A DNA stretch of 19,973 bases from CAYNFH01 sp964396385 (GTDB lineage Bacteria; Armatimonadota; Chthonomonadetes; Chthonomonadales; CAJBBX01). Shown here piece by piece: positions 7,494-13,799 of this stretch. Made by a program: the position numbers and the translations under genes. Position 1 is the stretch's first letter, and every line of letters starts with the position of its first letter. The stretch covers positions 1 through 19,973 of the forward strand of contig CAYNFH010000117.1 in the NCBI GenBank assembly GCA_964396385.1, in the 5' to 3' direction. The notes below the pieces were generated by a model. That model made no database searches. It was not told the DNA's origin and saw only the letters and a list, made by a program, of their open reading frames with translations.

Positions 7494-7509
7494 GAGTTGA
7501 GGGTTAAGG
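7481..7509 (+). repeat. 7-bp GGTTGAG array across a gene junction
   Basis: Units GGTTGAG, GGTTGAG, AGTTGAG, GGTTAAG run without gaps. The array contains the stop codon (TGA 7491-7493) of the membrane protein gene and the TTG start (7497) of the DUF4129-type gene, so the end of one protein and the start of the next are both written in the repeat. Confidence 0.8.
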
Positions 7510-8261
7510 TTCTGGTCGGACGCAAACGGACTGCCCGTTCAATTGTGATCGCCGGGATGGCGCTGGCATGCGCTTCTGGACTTGCCCTCGCGGAGACGGG
7601 ACGGGCGGAGCGAATCGAGGCGAAGGCGCGGCAAATACTCGCCGGTCCTGCCTTCCGATACGCCAATAAGACCACGGCCACGGAAGAGCTGGGGCGAAAG
7701 GTCCAGAAGGGACTGGAATGGGTGTTCGAGAAGCTGGGCAAGCTGGTCCCCCAGCCAAAGCCTCTCCACGTCGGCAACAGCGACTGGCTCCTGTGGGTGC
7801 TGTGTCCCCTCTTGATCGTGCTGCTTGCCTTTGTCTTCGCGTATGCGGTGCGCCGGTTCGCGGCCGGCGCCGAGGAGCGGAAGGAGTCGCGCCAGGGCGT
7901 CGCGGAGATCCTTGAATCGGACGACGCGGCGAGCACCGACGCCGACGAGTGGCTGGAGGCGGCTCGGGAACTGGCCCGCTCCGGGGACTACCGTCGCGCC
8001 TACCGTGCTGTCTTTGTGGCGCTCCTCCTCAGGCTGGACCGCGCCGGCATCCTGCGCTACGAGCGCTCCCGCACCAATGGCGAGTACCTCCGTGGCCTGC
8101 GCAAGCAGACCGCACTCCTGGAGGTGGTGCAGCCGTTCGCCAACGCCTTCGATGCACGCTGGTATGGCCACCTGCCCGCCACCGAGGCGGACTTCGAGGC
8201 CGGCGTTGGCTGGTATCAGAAGGCTCTGGACCTCTTGAAGGGCGGAACCGGTGCAAGCTGA
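7497..8261 (+). CDS. DUF4129 domain membrane protein
   Basis: The 254-residue protein has an N-terminal signal peptide or helix (about 14-32), an extracytoplasmic helical stretch, a membrane helix (about 98-118) and a cytoplasmic domain. The cytoplasmic domain matches the DUF4129 pattern: GDYRRAYRAVFVALLLRLDRAGILRYERSRTNGEYLRGL, then WYG. In many bacteria this domain sits at the C-terminus of membrane transglutaminase-like proteins or beside MoxR-DUF58 gene clusters. Here it stands alone, about 12 kb from the moxR-like gene at the right edge. The TTG start lies in a 7-bp repeat three bases after the preceding stop. It overlaps tatD by 11 bases. Biochemical function of the domain is unknown. 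Confidence 0.82.
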   Translation: MRVKVLVGRKRTARSIVIAGMALACASGLALAETGRAERIEAKARQILAGPAFRYANKTTATEELGRKVQKGLEWVFEKLGKLVPQPKPLHVGNSDWLLWVLCPLLIVLLAFVFAYAVRRFAAGAEERKESRQGVAEILESDDAASTDADEWLEAARELARSGDYRRAYRAVFVALLLRLDRAGILRYERSRTNGEYLRGLRKQTALLEVVQPFANAFDARWYGHLPATEADFEAGVGWYQKALDLLKGGTGAS

Positions 8262-9078
8262 TTCACCCCCTCACCCGCTCACCCACTCACCCCCTCCGCT
8301 TGTTGATACGCACTGCCACCTGAACCACGAGCAGCTACGCGACGATGTGGACGCCGTAATAGCGCGCGCGGTGGATGCAGGCGTAACGCGCATGGTGGTG
8401 GTGGGGTACGACCTAGCCTCCAGCGAAGAAGCGGTGCAGTTGGCGGATGGGTACGAAGGGGTTTACGCGGCCGTTGCCGTCCATCCCCACGATGCGAGAC
8501 ACTACGACGATTCCGCGGGGGACCGGCTGTGTGATCTGGCGAGGAACCCCCGGGTCGTCGCCATCGGGGAGATCGGGCTGGACTACCACTACGACTTCTC
8601 TCCTCGTGACGCCCAGTATCGAGCCTTCCAGGCGCAGCTCGCGTTGGCGCGCGAGTGCGGCCTGCCGGTGATCATTCACTGCCGCGAGGCGTACCCGGAC
8701 ACGCTGGACGTGCTGGAATCAGAGATGGACCGAGCACTCAGTGGCGTGATGCACTGCTGGGCCGGCAGCCAGGCGGAGGCGGAGCGAGCGCTGGGGCTGG
8801 GCATGTACCTGGGGTTCGGCGGCGTGATCACCTTCAAGAACGCGGAGGAGACGCGCGAGGTCGCCCGTACCGCCCCAATGGACCGCCTGCTGGTGGAGAC
8901 CGATGCACCCTACCTGGCGCCGGTCCCCTATCGGGGCAAGCGCAACGAGCCCGCCTACACGCTCCTGGCAGCGGAGAAGCTCGCCGAAATCCGGGCGGTT
9001 GACCTTGCTGCCATCGCCTCAGCCTCCACCCGCAACGCCGAGACCCTCTTCGCGCGAATTGGGATTCCGGGCTGCTGA
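8251..9078 (+). CDS. tatD: TatD family metal-dependent hydrolase (DNase)
   Basis: This cytoplasmic TIM-barrel metallohydrolase belongs to the TatD/YcfH group, whose members act as 3'-5' exonucleases or D-aminoacyl hydrolase-like enzymes. The metal ligands are all present: H21 and H23 in DTHCHL, E107 in GEIGLDYHYD, H143 in IIHCREAY, H168 in MHCWAGS and D218 in VETDAPYLAP. The length of 275 residues is normal. The GTG start overlaps the DUF4129 gene by 11 bases with GGCGG upstream. Residues 4-17 (DSPPHPLTHSPPPL) come from an 8-bp repeat placed just before the first strand and are absent from typical TatD proteins. It is the last gene of the cdaA-led run. Confidence 0.93.
   Translation: MQADSPPHPLTHSPPPLVDTHCHLNHEQLRDDVDAVIARAVDAGVTRMVVVGYDLASSEEAVQLADGYEGVYAAVAVHPHDARHYDDSAGDRLCDLARNPRVVAIGEIGLDYHYDFSPRDAQYRAFQAQLALARECGLPVIIHCREAYPDTLDVLESEMDRALSGVMHCWAGSQAEAERALGLGMYLGFGGVITFKNAEETREVARTAPMDRLLVETDAPYLAPVPYRGKRNEPAYTLLAAEKLAEIRAVDLAAIASASTRNAETLFARIGIPGC
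8259..8298 (+). repeat. 8-bp TCACCC-type array in the tatD 5' end
   Basis: Units TCACCCCC, TCACCCGC, TCACCCAC and TCACCCCC are contiguous. The array spans the 3' end of the DUF4129 gene and codons 4-16 of tatD, and its core TCACCC is shared with the arrays at 5448-5482 and 14738-14765. Confidence 0.7.
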
Positions 9079-9319
9079 CGTCGACCTTCAAGCGAGTTCT
9101 CCATCAACCCTGCCCATCCAGAGCGCCCGCATTGGTGGTATTCGATGCGGGCCAGAAGGCGGGAGAGCAGGGGGAGGCATCAGGCGCCGCCCTGAGGGAT
9201 TGGCCCAATTTGACACGCGCGTGTCAAATCGCACCCGATTCTGTCCCGTCCGTCCGCGAGGACGGTTCCCTCTAGCCGGGTACTTGAGTGCCCGACAGGG
9301 TGCGGGGCGGCGCAAACAG
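9079..9319. other. convergent intergenic region with palindromes
   Basis: This lies between the converging tatD and helical-repeat genes; no convincing gene is seen. It holds an 8-bp stem GCCCGCAT/ATGCGGGC (9125-9152), a 22-bp perfect palindrome (9208-9229) and a 6-bp stem with a GCGA tetraloop (CCGTCC/GGACGG, 9250-9265) followed by TTCCCTCT. The last could be a weak terminator for the plus strand; none has a real T tract. Confidence 0.5.
9208..9229. promoter_or_regulatory. 22-bp perfect palindrome, operator-like
   Basis: The half-site ATTTGACACGC is followed directly by its exact reverse complement, with no spacer. The size and symmetry fit a homodimeric regulator site (TetR-like in form). 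Its position between convergent genes is unusual for an operator, so its use is unknown. Confidence 0.5.
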
Positions 9320-10009
9320 CTAGGCACTCCCTGGATCAATTGGGCGGAGCAGTAGCGGATCGGGCTCTGGCGGGGGTGGACCGGCGGGATGAAGAAGCGG
9401 CTGTTCGGGAGTGCCCGGGCGCAATAGCGTCTGGGATTCGTGCTGCTGGGACAGTCGCGCATGTAAGTCGTCGATGCAGTCCTGCGCGGCCTGCCGGACC
9501 TCGGCCGCTCGAGCATGGTGCCGCAGATCCTCGAGATGGGGCACCGCTTCGGGATCGCTGTCGTGGCCTACGACGCGGATAAGGGCCAACAGCAGTTCCG
9601 CCGGATACTCGTTCGGCCGGACGATAGAGTCCCCGAGACTGGCGTACAGAAGCTCGCGCTGGCGATGGCTGAGTTCTGGCCGGGCGCCCATCCGCATCCG
9701 CCTCACGTAGTCCGGCAGCACGTGCGCCACGGCCCTTCGAGTATGGCCATCCGAGTTACATACGCCCTCAATCAGGTAACCCAGCGCACCTGGTCCGAGC
9801 GAGTGTATCGCCTCCCTTATCTCCGCGACCTTCTTGGCCCGCAGGCTTTCCTTGGTGCTTAGAACTATCGCCCCTGTAATCCACACGAGTAATGGCGCGC
9901 CCAGTAGTAGGAACGCGATCATGGGCGACTTATCGAAGAACCGCAGCACCAGGGCGATGATGACCGCGGATGCAGTGACGCCTAATAGCCAACGCAGAGT
10001 GGGAATCAT
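9320..10009 (-). CDS. membrane-anchored helical-repeat protein, unknown function
   Basis: The 229-residue protein begins with two membrane helices (about 8-25 and 30-50; WLLGVTASAVIIALVLRFF and IAFLLLGAPLLVWITGAIVL). A cytoplasmic helical region follows that resembles HEAT-like repeats (LGPGALGYLIEGVCNSDGHTRRAVAHVLP, then DPEAVPHLEDLRHHARAAEVRQAAQDCIDDL). The last 40 residues are Pro/Gln-rich and disordered-looking. The ATG follows GAAGG at six bases. It is the last gene of the run starting at the HTH protein, 79 bases after the Wzt-like ATPase, so a scaffolding role with that transporter is possible but unproven. Family not recognised with certainty. Confidence 0.7.
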   Translation of the reverse strand: MIPTLRWLLGVTASAVIIALVLRFFDKSPMIAFLLLGAPLLVWITGAIVLSTKESLRAKKVAEIREAIHSLGPGALGYLIEGVCNSDGHTRRAVAHVLPDYVRRMRMGARPELSHRQRELLYASLGDSIVRPNEYPAELLLALIRVVGHDSDPEAVPHLEDLRHHARAAEVRQAAQDCIDDLHARLSQQHESQTLLRPGTPEQPLLHPAGPPPPEPDPLLLRPIDPGSA

Positions 10010-10070
10010 GCCCGACCTTCAAAGTGCTATTGGATCAACGCCACCCGCGGAGCACCATTCCAAGCTCCCC

Positions 10071-10100
10071 ATTCCCGTCCATTCGCGTTCATTCGCGGCT
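10071..10100. repeat. 10-bp direct repeat at the 3' end of the ATPase gene
   Basis: Three successive 10-base units begin ATTC (ATTCCCGTCC, ATTCGCGTTC, ATTCGCGGCT). The stop codon of the ATPase gene (TGA, 10091-10089) is inside the array, so its last residues (ISRE) are repeat-encoded. Confidence 0.65.
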
Positions 10101-10907
10101 AATCTCCTCCTCCGGCTCCGCCATCCCGAAGTCCGGCAGGTCCGCGGCCGACACGTACGCGCTCACGACCTCCTCCAGCGGACCGTCCATGTGGATCTCT
10201 CCGCGGTGCAGCCACACCACGCGCTGGGCTACCTGCCGTACCACCGCCATGTCGTGAGAGACAAAGAGGATAGTCTTTCCGGTCTGCTGGAGCTCCGCTA
10301 TTTTCCGGTAGCACTTGTGCTGGAACGCCTCGTCCCCCACGGCCAGCACCTCGTCCACGATGAGGATGTCCGGGTTCGTGTGCACCGCGATGGAGAAGCC
10401 GAGGCGCATCTTCATTCCGTCCGAGTAGTTCCGGAGGGGCGTATCGATCTTCTCCGCAAGGTCCGGCGTGTCGAAGGCGAACTGGATGATGGAAGCGAGC
10501 CGCTCCCGCACCTGCGCTACGGTCATTCCCAGAATGACGCCGTACATCTCCACGTTCTCCACGCCCGTGAGGTCTCCGTGGAAGCCGGCCCCCAGTTCCA
10601 GCAGCGGCGCGATGACCCCGCGGGTCTGGATGATGCCCGACGTGGCCTTGTAGACGCCCGCGATCAGCGAGAGCAGCGTCGACTTGCCCGACCCGTTCCG
10701 GCCGATGAGCGCCACGGTCTGCCCTCGCGGCACGCGCATTGTAATGCCCTTCAGTACCTCGCGACGCTCCCGCACCTTCCTTCGCAGCGCGTTTACCACG
10801 GCCAGTTTGAGGGAAACGGTATCCTGGTGCTGGAGGACGAAGGTCTTGCGCAGCTCCTCCACGTCGATGGCCCAGTCACCAGAAGCTGGGCGGCCGCCTT
10901 CGGACAC
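10089..10907 (-). CDS. polysaccharide export ABC ATPase, Wzt/TagH/KpsT type
   Basis: This ATP-binding subunit partners the ABC-2 permease encoded just upstream. In the 272-residue product the Walker A is GRNGSGKST (69-77), the signature is YSDGMKMRL (161-169), a variant usual for polysaccharide exporters in place of LSGGQ, the Walker B is ILIVDEVL (181-188) and the switch His is H218 in VSHD. An insertion before Walker A (LAVVNALRRKVRERREVLKGI) also fits the O-antigen/teichoic-acid exporter group. No carbohydrate-binding C-terminal domain is present, so it is the short type. The GTG start was chosen because it shares a base with the permease stop (TAGTG) and follows GGAGAGG at five bases. Substrate unknown. 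Confidence 0.93.
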   Translation of the reverse strand: MSEGGRPASGDWAIDVEELRKTFVLQHQDTVSLKLAVVNALRRKVRERREVLKGITMRVPRGQTVALIGRNGSGKSTLLSLIAGVYKATSGIIQTRGVIAPLLELGAGFHGDLTGVENVEMYGVILGMTVAQVRERLASIIQFAFDTPDLAEKIDTPLRNYSDGMKMRLGFSIAVHTNPDILIVDEVLAVGDEAFQHKCYRKIAELQQTGKTILFVSHDMAVVRQVAQRVVWLHRGEIHMDGPLEEVVSAYVSAADLPDFGMAEPEEEISRE

Positions 10908-11782
10908 TAGGGCCTCTCCACAAACTGCCACTTGCGCCGGTTGAAGTACCAGTAACCCCAGACCAGCACCGCGAACGAGAAGATGCCGGCCCAGGCCAGC
11001 GCGGCGGGATCCAGCGGTGAGTACTGTGAGATGCCGTGGTCGACCAGGTACTTGTGGGATGGCGGCTGGAGCAGGGCCTTGCGATATGCGGTCAGCATTA
11101 TTGCAATGGGGTTGAGGTGGTACAGCGTAACTACCCAGCTCCGGTACCAGGCATCTCCTGCCCGCCCAAACCCGAACCCTTCCTCCAGGTACAGAATGGG
11201 CAGCAGGAAGTACGCAATTTGGAGCAGGATGGTGAGGATGTACTTCACGTCCTCAAAGAAGACGTTGAGCGCCGACACCACGAAGCAGAGGCCGGTCACC
11301 AGCATGAACTGGATGATGCAGACGTACAGGATAATCGGCGTGGTCGATTGGATGGGCGCCCGCATGATGCCCCACCAGTAAACAAAGAATAGCACCCACG
11401 AGAGCATGAAATGGATGAAGTTGCTGATGGCTCCGGCCAGCGGGATAACCTCCCTCGGTAGCGCCACCTTCTTGATCACCGGCATCATGTGGAGCACGGA
11501 CTGACTGGAGTCCTGGAGCGCCGTGGAGAAGTAGGTCCACGGGATCATGGCGGCCAATACGTAAGCGGAATAGCTGGGAAAATCGCTGGCGAAGGTCGTA
11601 GCGCGGGTGAAGACGAAGGTGATGACCGCGACCTGCATGAGGGCCGGCGCGACGGACCAGAGAAAGCCGAGCCGGGAGTTCTTGTAGCGAACCTTTAGGT
11701 CTCGGCGGACGAGGATATAGAGCAGCTCGCGGCGGGCCCAGAGCTGGGCCAGCTCATGCAGCACCCGTGTCGGCGCTCCCAT
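10907..11782 (-). CDS. ABC-2 type polysaccharide export permease, Wzm/TagG type
   Basis: The 291-residue membrane subunit has the family opening (LHELAQLWARRELLYILVRRDLKVRYKNSRLGFLWSVAPALMQ), where the R-D-L-K-V-R-Y-K-x-S-x-L-G-x-x-W motif marks the interfacial segment of Wzm-like permeases. Six membrane helices follow, with LPREVIPLAGAISNFIHF between the second and third. It ends one base into the ATPase start. The ATG at 11782 overlaps the HTH gene by 29 bases; a GTG at 11764 is an alternative. With the ATPase it should form a complete exporter for a surface polysaccharide or teichoic-acid-like polymer, but no glycosyltransferase is visible nearby. Confidence 0.92.
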   Translation of the reverse strand: MGAPTRVLHELAQLWARRELLYILVRRDLKVRYKNSRLGFLWSVAPALMQVAVITFVFTRATTFASDFPSYSAYVLAAMIPWTYFSTALQDSSQSVLHMMPVIKKVALPREVIPLAGAISNFIHFMLSWVLFFVYWWGIMRAPIQSTTPIILYVCIIQFMLVTGLCFVVSALNVFFEDVKYILTILLQIAYFLLPILYLEEGFGFGRAGDAWYRSWVVTLYHLNPIAIMLTAYRKALLQPPSHKYLVDHGISQYSPLDPAALAWAGIFSFAVLVWGYWYFNRRKWQFVERP

Positions 11783-11987
11783 CGGAGCGCGGCGAGGCCC
11801 CGTTGCCGCGGGCGGGTTCCAGCAGGCTCAGTAGCTCCGTACGCGGAATGAGCACCTTACGCTTGCCGGCGATGCGGAAGGCTTTCAGCATCCCCTGCCG
11901 GATGTACGAGCGGATGCTCGATTGGCTGACCTGGAGGTACGCAGCCGCCTGCTCCACGGTAAGAAGCTCCCTGGAATCCTGCTCCAT
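11754..11987 (-). CDS. MerR/excisionase-type helix-turn-helix DNA-binding protein
   Basis: The 77-residue protein is almost entirely one winged-helix domain: LLTVEQAAAYLQVSQSSIRSYIRQGMLKAFRIAGKRKVLIPRTELLSLLE (8-57). This is the pattern annotated as 'excisionase family' HTH_17, also found in BldC-like regulators. A disordered Gly/Ser tail follows. The ATG at 11987 is preceded by GAGGAAA at suitable spacing; a GTG six bases upstream is too close to it. It is the first gene after a near-consensus promoter and overlaps the permease gene, so it may regulate this transporter operon. No integrase or other mobile gene is near, so a role in excision is unlikely. Confidence 0.88.
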   Translation of the reverse strand: MEQDSRELLTVEQAAAYLQVSQSSIRSYIRQGMLKAFRIAGKRKVLIPRTELLSLLEPARGNGASPRSDGSADTGAA

Positions 11988-12097
11988 GCTCACTTTCCTC
12001 GGGGTTTAGGCGCCTCGACACCGCGATGGCTCCGCGCGGAAGAGCGGGTTCGGGAGCCCAAATGGAGGATTCACGCGGGTGGCGGCGAACGTGCTTG

Positions 12098-12126
12098 AGT
12101 ATACTGTGCGGCATATAGATTGTCAA
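12098..12126 (-). promoter_or_regulatory. near-consensus sigma70-type promoter for the HTH-exporter operon
   Basis: On the minus strand TTGACA (12126-12121) is followed by exactly 17 bases and TATACT (12103-12098). Transcription would start near 12091, about 100 bases before the HTH start codon. The -10 lies in an AGTATACT palindrome, so a regulator or an opposing promoter could overlap it. Confidence 0.8.
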
Positions 12127-12170
12127 TAGCTTGCAAGACGGACGGGTCGTGCTCGACTGGAGTGGCTTCC

Positions 12171-13490
12171 ATGCTCCGTCTCACTTATAGCCTTCCGCTC
12201 TTTGGCCTCCTGCCGTTCTCGCCCCCCGGAGCCGCGCGCGCGCCCCGCCAGTCCGGGCTCGTGCCCCTGGCCTATGTCCGCACGCTCGCCCTGGCTCCCG
12301 CCGTTCTGTTGACCCCACCCGATGCGCCGCTTCAGCCCGCGCCCATCGGCGCCACCAAGAAGGAGCTCGCAGTCTGGAAGCAGCGACAGGCTTCCCGGGA
12401 ATCCCTGATCCGGCTTCGCCTCGTGGCGCGTGATGCGCTCACCGCCAGCCTGGTCGAGCGGCTGGCACGGCTGAGCGGTCTGTCGCTGGTCCCGGCCGCG
12501 AGGGATGTGGATCCCTCCTCCCTCCTCAGAGGGCCGCGGCGGCCCGCGCCCGCCGGCGTCGTTACGGCGGCGCTCTCGGGCCTGGCCAGATCTTCCCGCG
12601 CGGACGCGGCGCTGGTCGTCGGGATCGACCGGTTTATAACCCGTACCGGAGCCGAGAGGGAGATATGGCTGCGCGTGCTGGCGTATCTCGCGCCCACGGC
12701 CGGCGAATCGCGAGAGCCGTTCGCCGCCACCGGAATGGTTCGCGTGCCGCGCCTCACCCTGCCGCACCACCGCCCGGACACGGATGTGCGCCTCGCAGAA
12801 GCCGCGGCGCAGCAGGCGACGCGGCAGATCGTACACACCCTCGCCACGGGCGAGGAGCCGCCCTTCGCCCGGCATAGGCGCGTGGCCGTCGTTCCGGCTT
12901 CGGTTCCGGAGTTCGGCACCCGGGACGAGCCTTCGGGCCAGCCGGACCTCATGCCGCTCGGTCCCGTCCAGAGACTCCGTGATGTGCTGTTCCAGCCGGA
13001 GGTCGGGCCCATCACAGATAGGGTGGATCCTGATGAGGCGGAGCGGGCGCGGCTGGCGCTCCCGCCAAATGAAAGGTCGTTCTGGACCGCCGAAGGGCGC
13101 CCCGACACCGACGCGCTGGCCGCGCTCGCGACCCGGCTGCACGCGGACTACCTCTTTGTCAGCCGCGTCAAGGATGCGGAGCTTCGCGAGAGCGCGACGG
13201 AGCCGGACCCCGGAGGAGCCGGGTCGCCCCGGCCGACTGCATCGCCCGGCGTCGCGCCAGCCCTGGAGCGTCGAGCGGAAGTGGACGCGGAGGGGGCGCT
13301 CTACCGGGCGAGCGACGGGCGCGTCCTGTGGGAGGACTCGGTACAGGGCACGACGGTCGCGCGAACGGAGGTCGTGCGGAACAGGCCGCGCATCCGCACG
13401 GAAGCGCAGTGCCTGGTGGATGCGGCGCACATGGCCTACGCGCTGCTCCGGTTCAGCTTCAACAACTATCTAAAGCGGTACGAGAAGTAA
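12171..13490 (+). CDS. secreted protein of unknown function
   Basis: The 439-residue product has a signal peptide (LRLTYSLPLFGLLPFSPPGAARA). The mature part has a helical basic region (KKELAVWKQRQASRESLIRLRLVARDALTASLVERL) and two sections of the form ADAALVVGIDRFITRTG and ADYLFVSRVKDAELRE. ALYRASDGRVLWEDSVQG comes near the end. The pattern of 'x-A-D-x-x-x-V-x-x-V' strands plus 'x-Y-x-A-x-x-G-x-x-L-W' resembles TolB/CsgG/FlgT-like envelope domains, but this is weak. The ATG at 12171 follows GGAG; earlier in-frame starts lie over the divergent promoter. A repeat hairpin begins two bases after its stop. Function unknown. Confidence 0.75.
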   Translation: MLRLTYSLPLFGLLPFSPPGAARAPRQSGLVPLAYVRTLALAPAVLLTPPDAPLQPAPIGATKKELAVWKQRQASRESLIRLRLVARDALTASLVERLARLSGLSLVPAARDVDPSSLLRGPRRPAPAGVVTAALSGLARSSRADAALVVGIDRFITRTGAEREIWLRVLAYLAPTAGESREPFAATGMVRVPRLTLPHHRPDTDVRLAEAAAQQATRQIVHTLATGEEPPFARHRRVAVVPASVPEFGTRDEPSGQPDLMPLGPVQRLRDVLFQPEVGPITDRVDPDEAERARLALPPNERSFWTAEGRPDTDALAALATRLHADYLFVSRVKDAELRESATEPDPGGAGSPRPTASPGVAPALERRAEVDAEGALYRASDGRVLWEDSVQGTTVARTEVVRNRPRIRTEAQCLVDAAHMAYALLRFSFNNYLKRYEK

Positions 13491-13491
13491 T

Positions 13492-13543
13492 GGCGTTCAG
13501 GCGTTCAGGTTCGGAATCCTCAACCCCTGAACACCTGAACACC
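13492..13543. repeat. inverted repeat of 8-bp units after a stop codon
   Basis: The left arm (13492-13509, CGTTCAGG units) pairs with 13526-13543 (CCTGAACA units) at 16 of 18 positions; both mismatches are C/A, which would be G-U in RNA of the other strand. The loop is 16 bases. It begins two bases after the stop of the secreted protein gene. It could act as a transcript-end hairpin, though it lacks a T tract. Confidence 0.8.
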
Positions 13544-13583
13544 GGCTCCGACGGAGCGTAGGGGCTCCGAGAAAGGGACGGCC

Positions 13584-13799
13584 ATGCAGCGGTGGCGCTA
13601 CCATTCGCTTATCATCCGCGACCTATCCATCGCGGACGCCAAGCTCAACGCGGAAGGCGAGAAGGGCTGGGAGCTTGTCTCGGTCTGCCTCGTGACCGAC
13701 ACAACCGCACGGGCCTTCTTCAAGCAGCCGGCCGGCGAGGGCGAGGAGATCGGGACTCACCAACACGAGATGGACCTGGCCAGCCCCAGTCCGTTCTAG
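13584..13799 (+). CDS. DUF4177-like small protein
   Basis: The 71-residue protein begins MQRWRYHSLIIRDLSIADAKLNAEGEKGWELVSVCLV. The helix ending in a 'GxxGWELVSV' turn and strand is the hallmark of DUF4177 and similar small domains. The tail is acidic with two His. AAAGGGA stands upstream at proper spacing. The stop codon TAG shares CTAG with the stop of the converging rbsC-like gene, so the two genes overlap by four bases. No function is established for this domain. Confidence 0.72.
   Translation: MQRWRYHSLIIRDLSIADAKLNAEGEKGWELVSVCLVTDTTARAFFKQPAGEGEEIGTHQHEMDLASPSPF

Noticed and set aside
9250..9265. Rho-independent terminator for tatD
   Set aside because: The 6-bp stem with GCGA loop is real, but what follows is TTCCCTCT, too poor in T for a confident call.
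10905..10931. GTG at 10931 as the ATPase start
   Set aside because: It would overlap the permease by 25 bases without an SD, whereas GTG 10907 has GGAGAGG and a TAGTG junction.
11754..11987. Mobile-element excisionase
   Set aside because: The domain carries that family label, but no integrase, attachment-site repeat or phage gene is nearby, and it overlaps a transporter gene after a strong promoter.
12091..12119. Divergent plus-strand promoter (TATAGA near 12114)
   Set aside because: No -35 at acceptable spacing; the only TTG-like hexamer is 13 bases away.
12123..13430. Long antisense frame (435 codons) on the minus strand
   Set aside because: It mirrors the secreted-protein gene. It is rich in Arg, Gly and His without domains, a usual artefact of high-GC codon bias, and has no SD.
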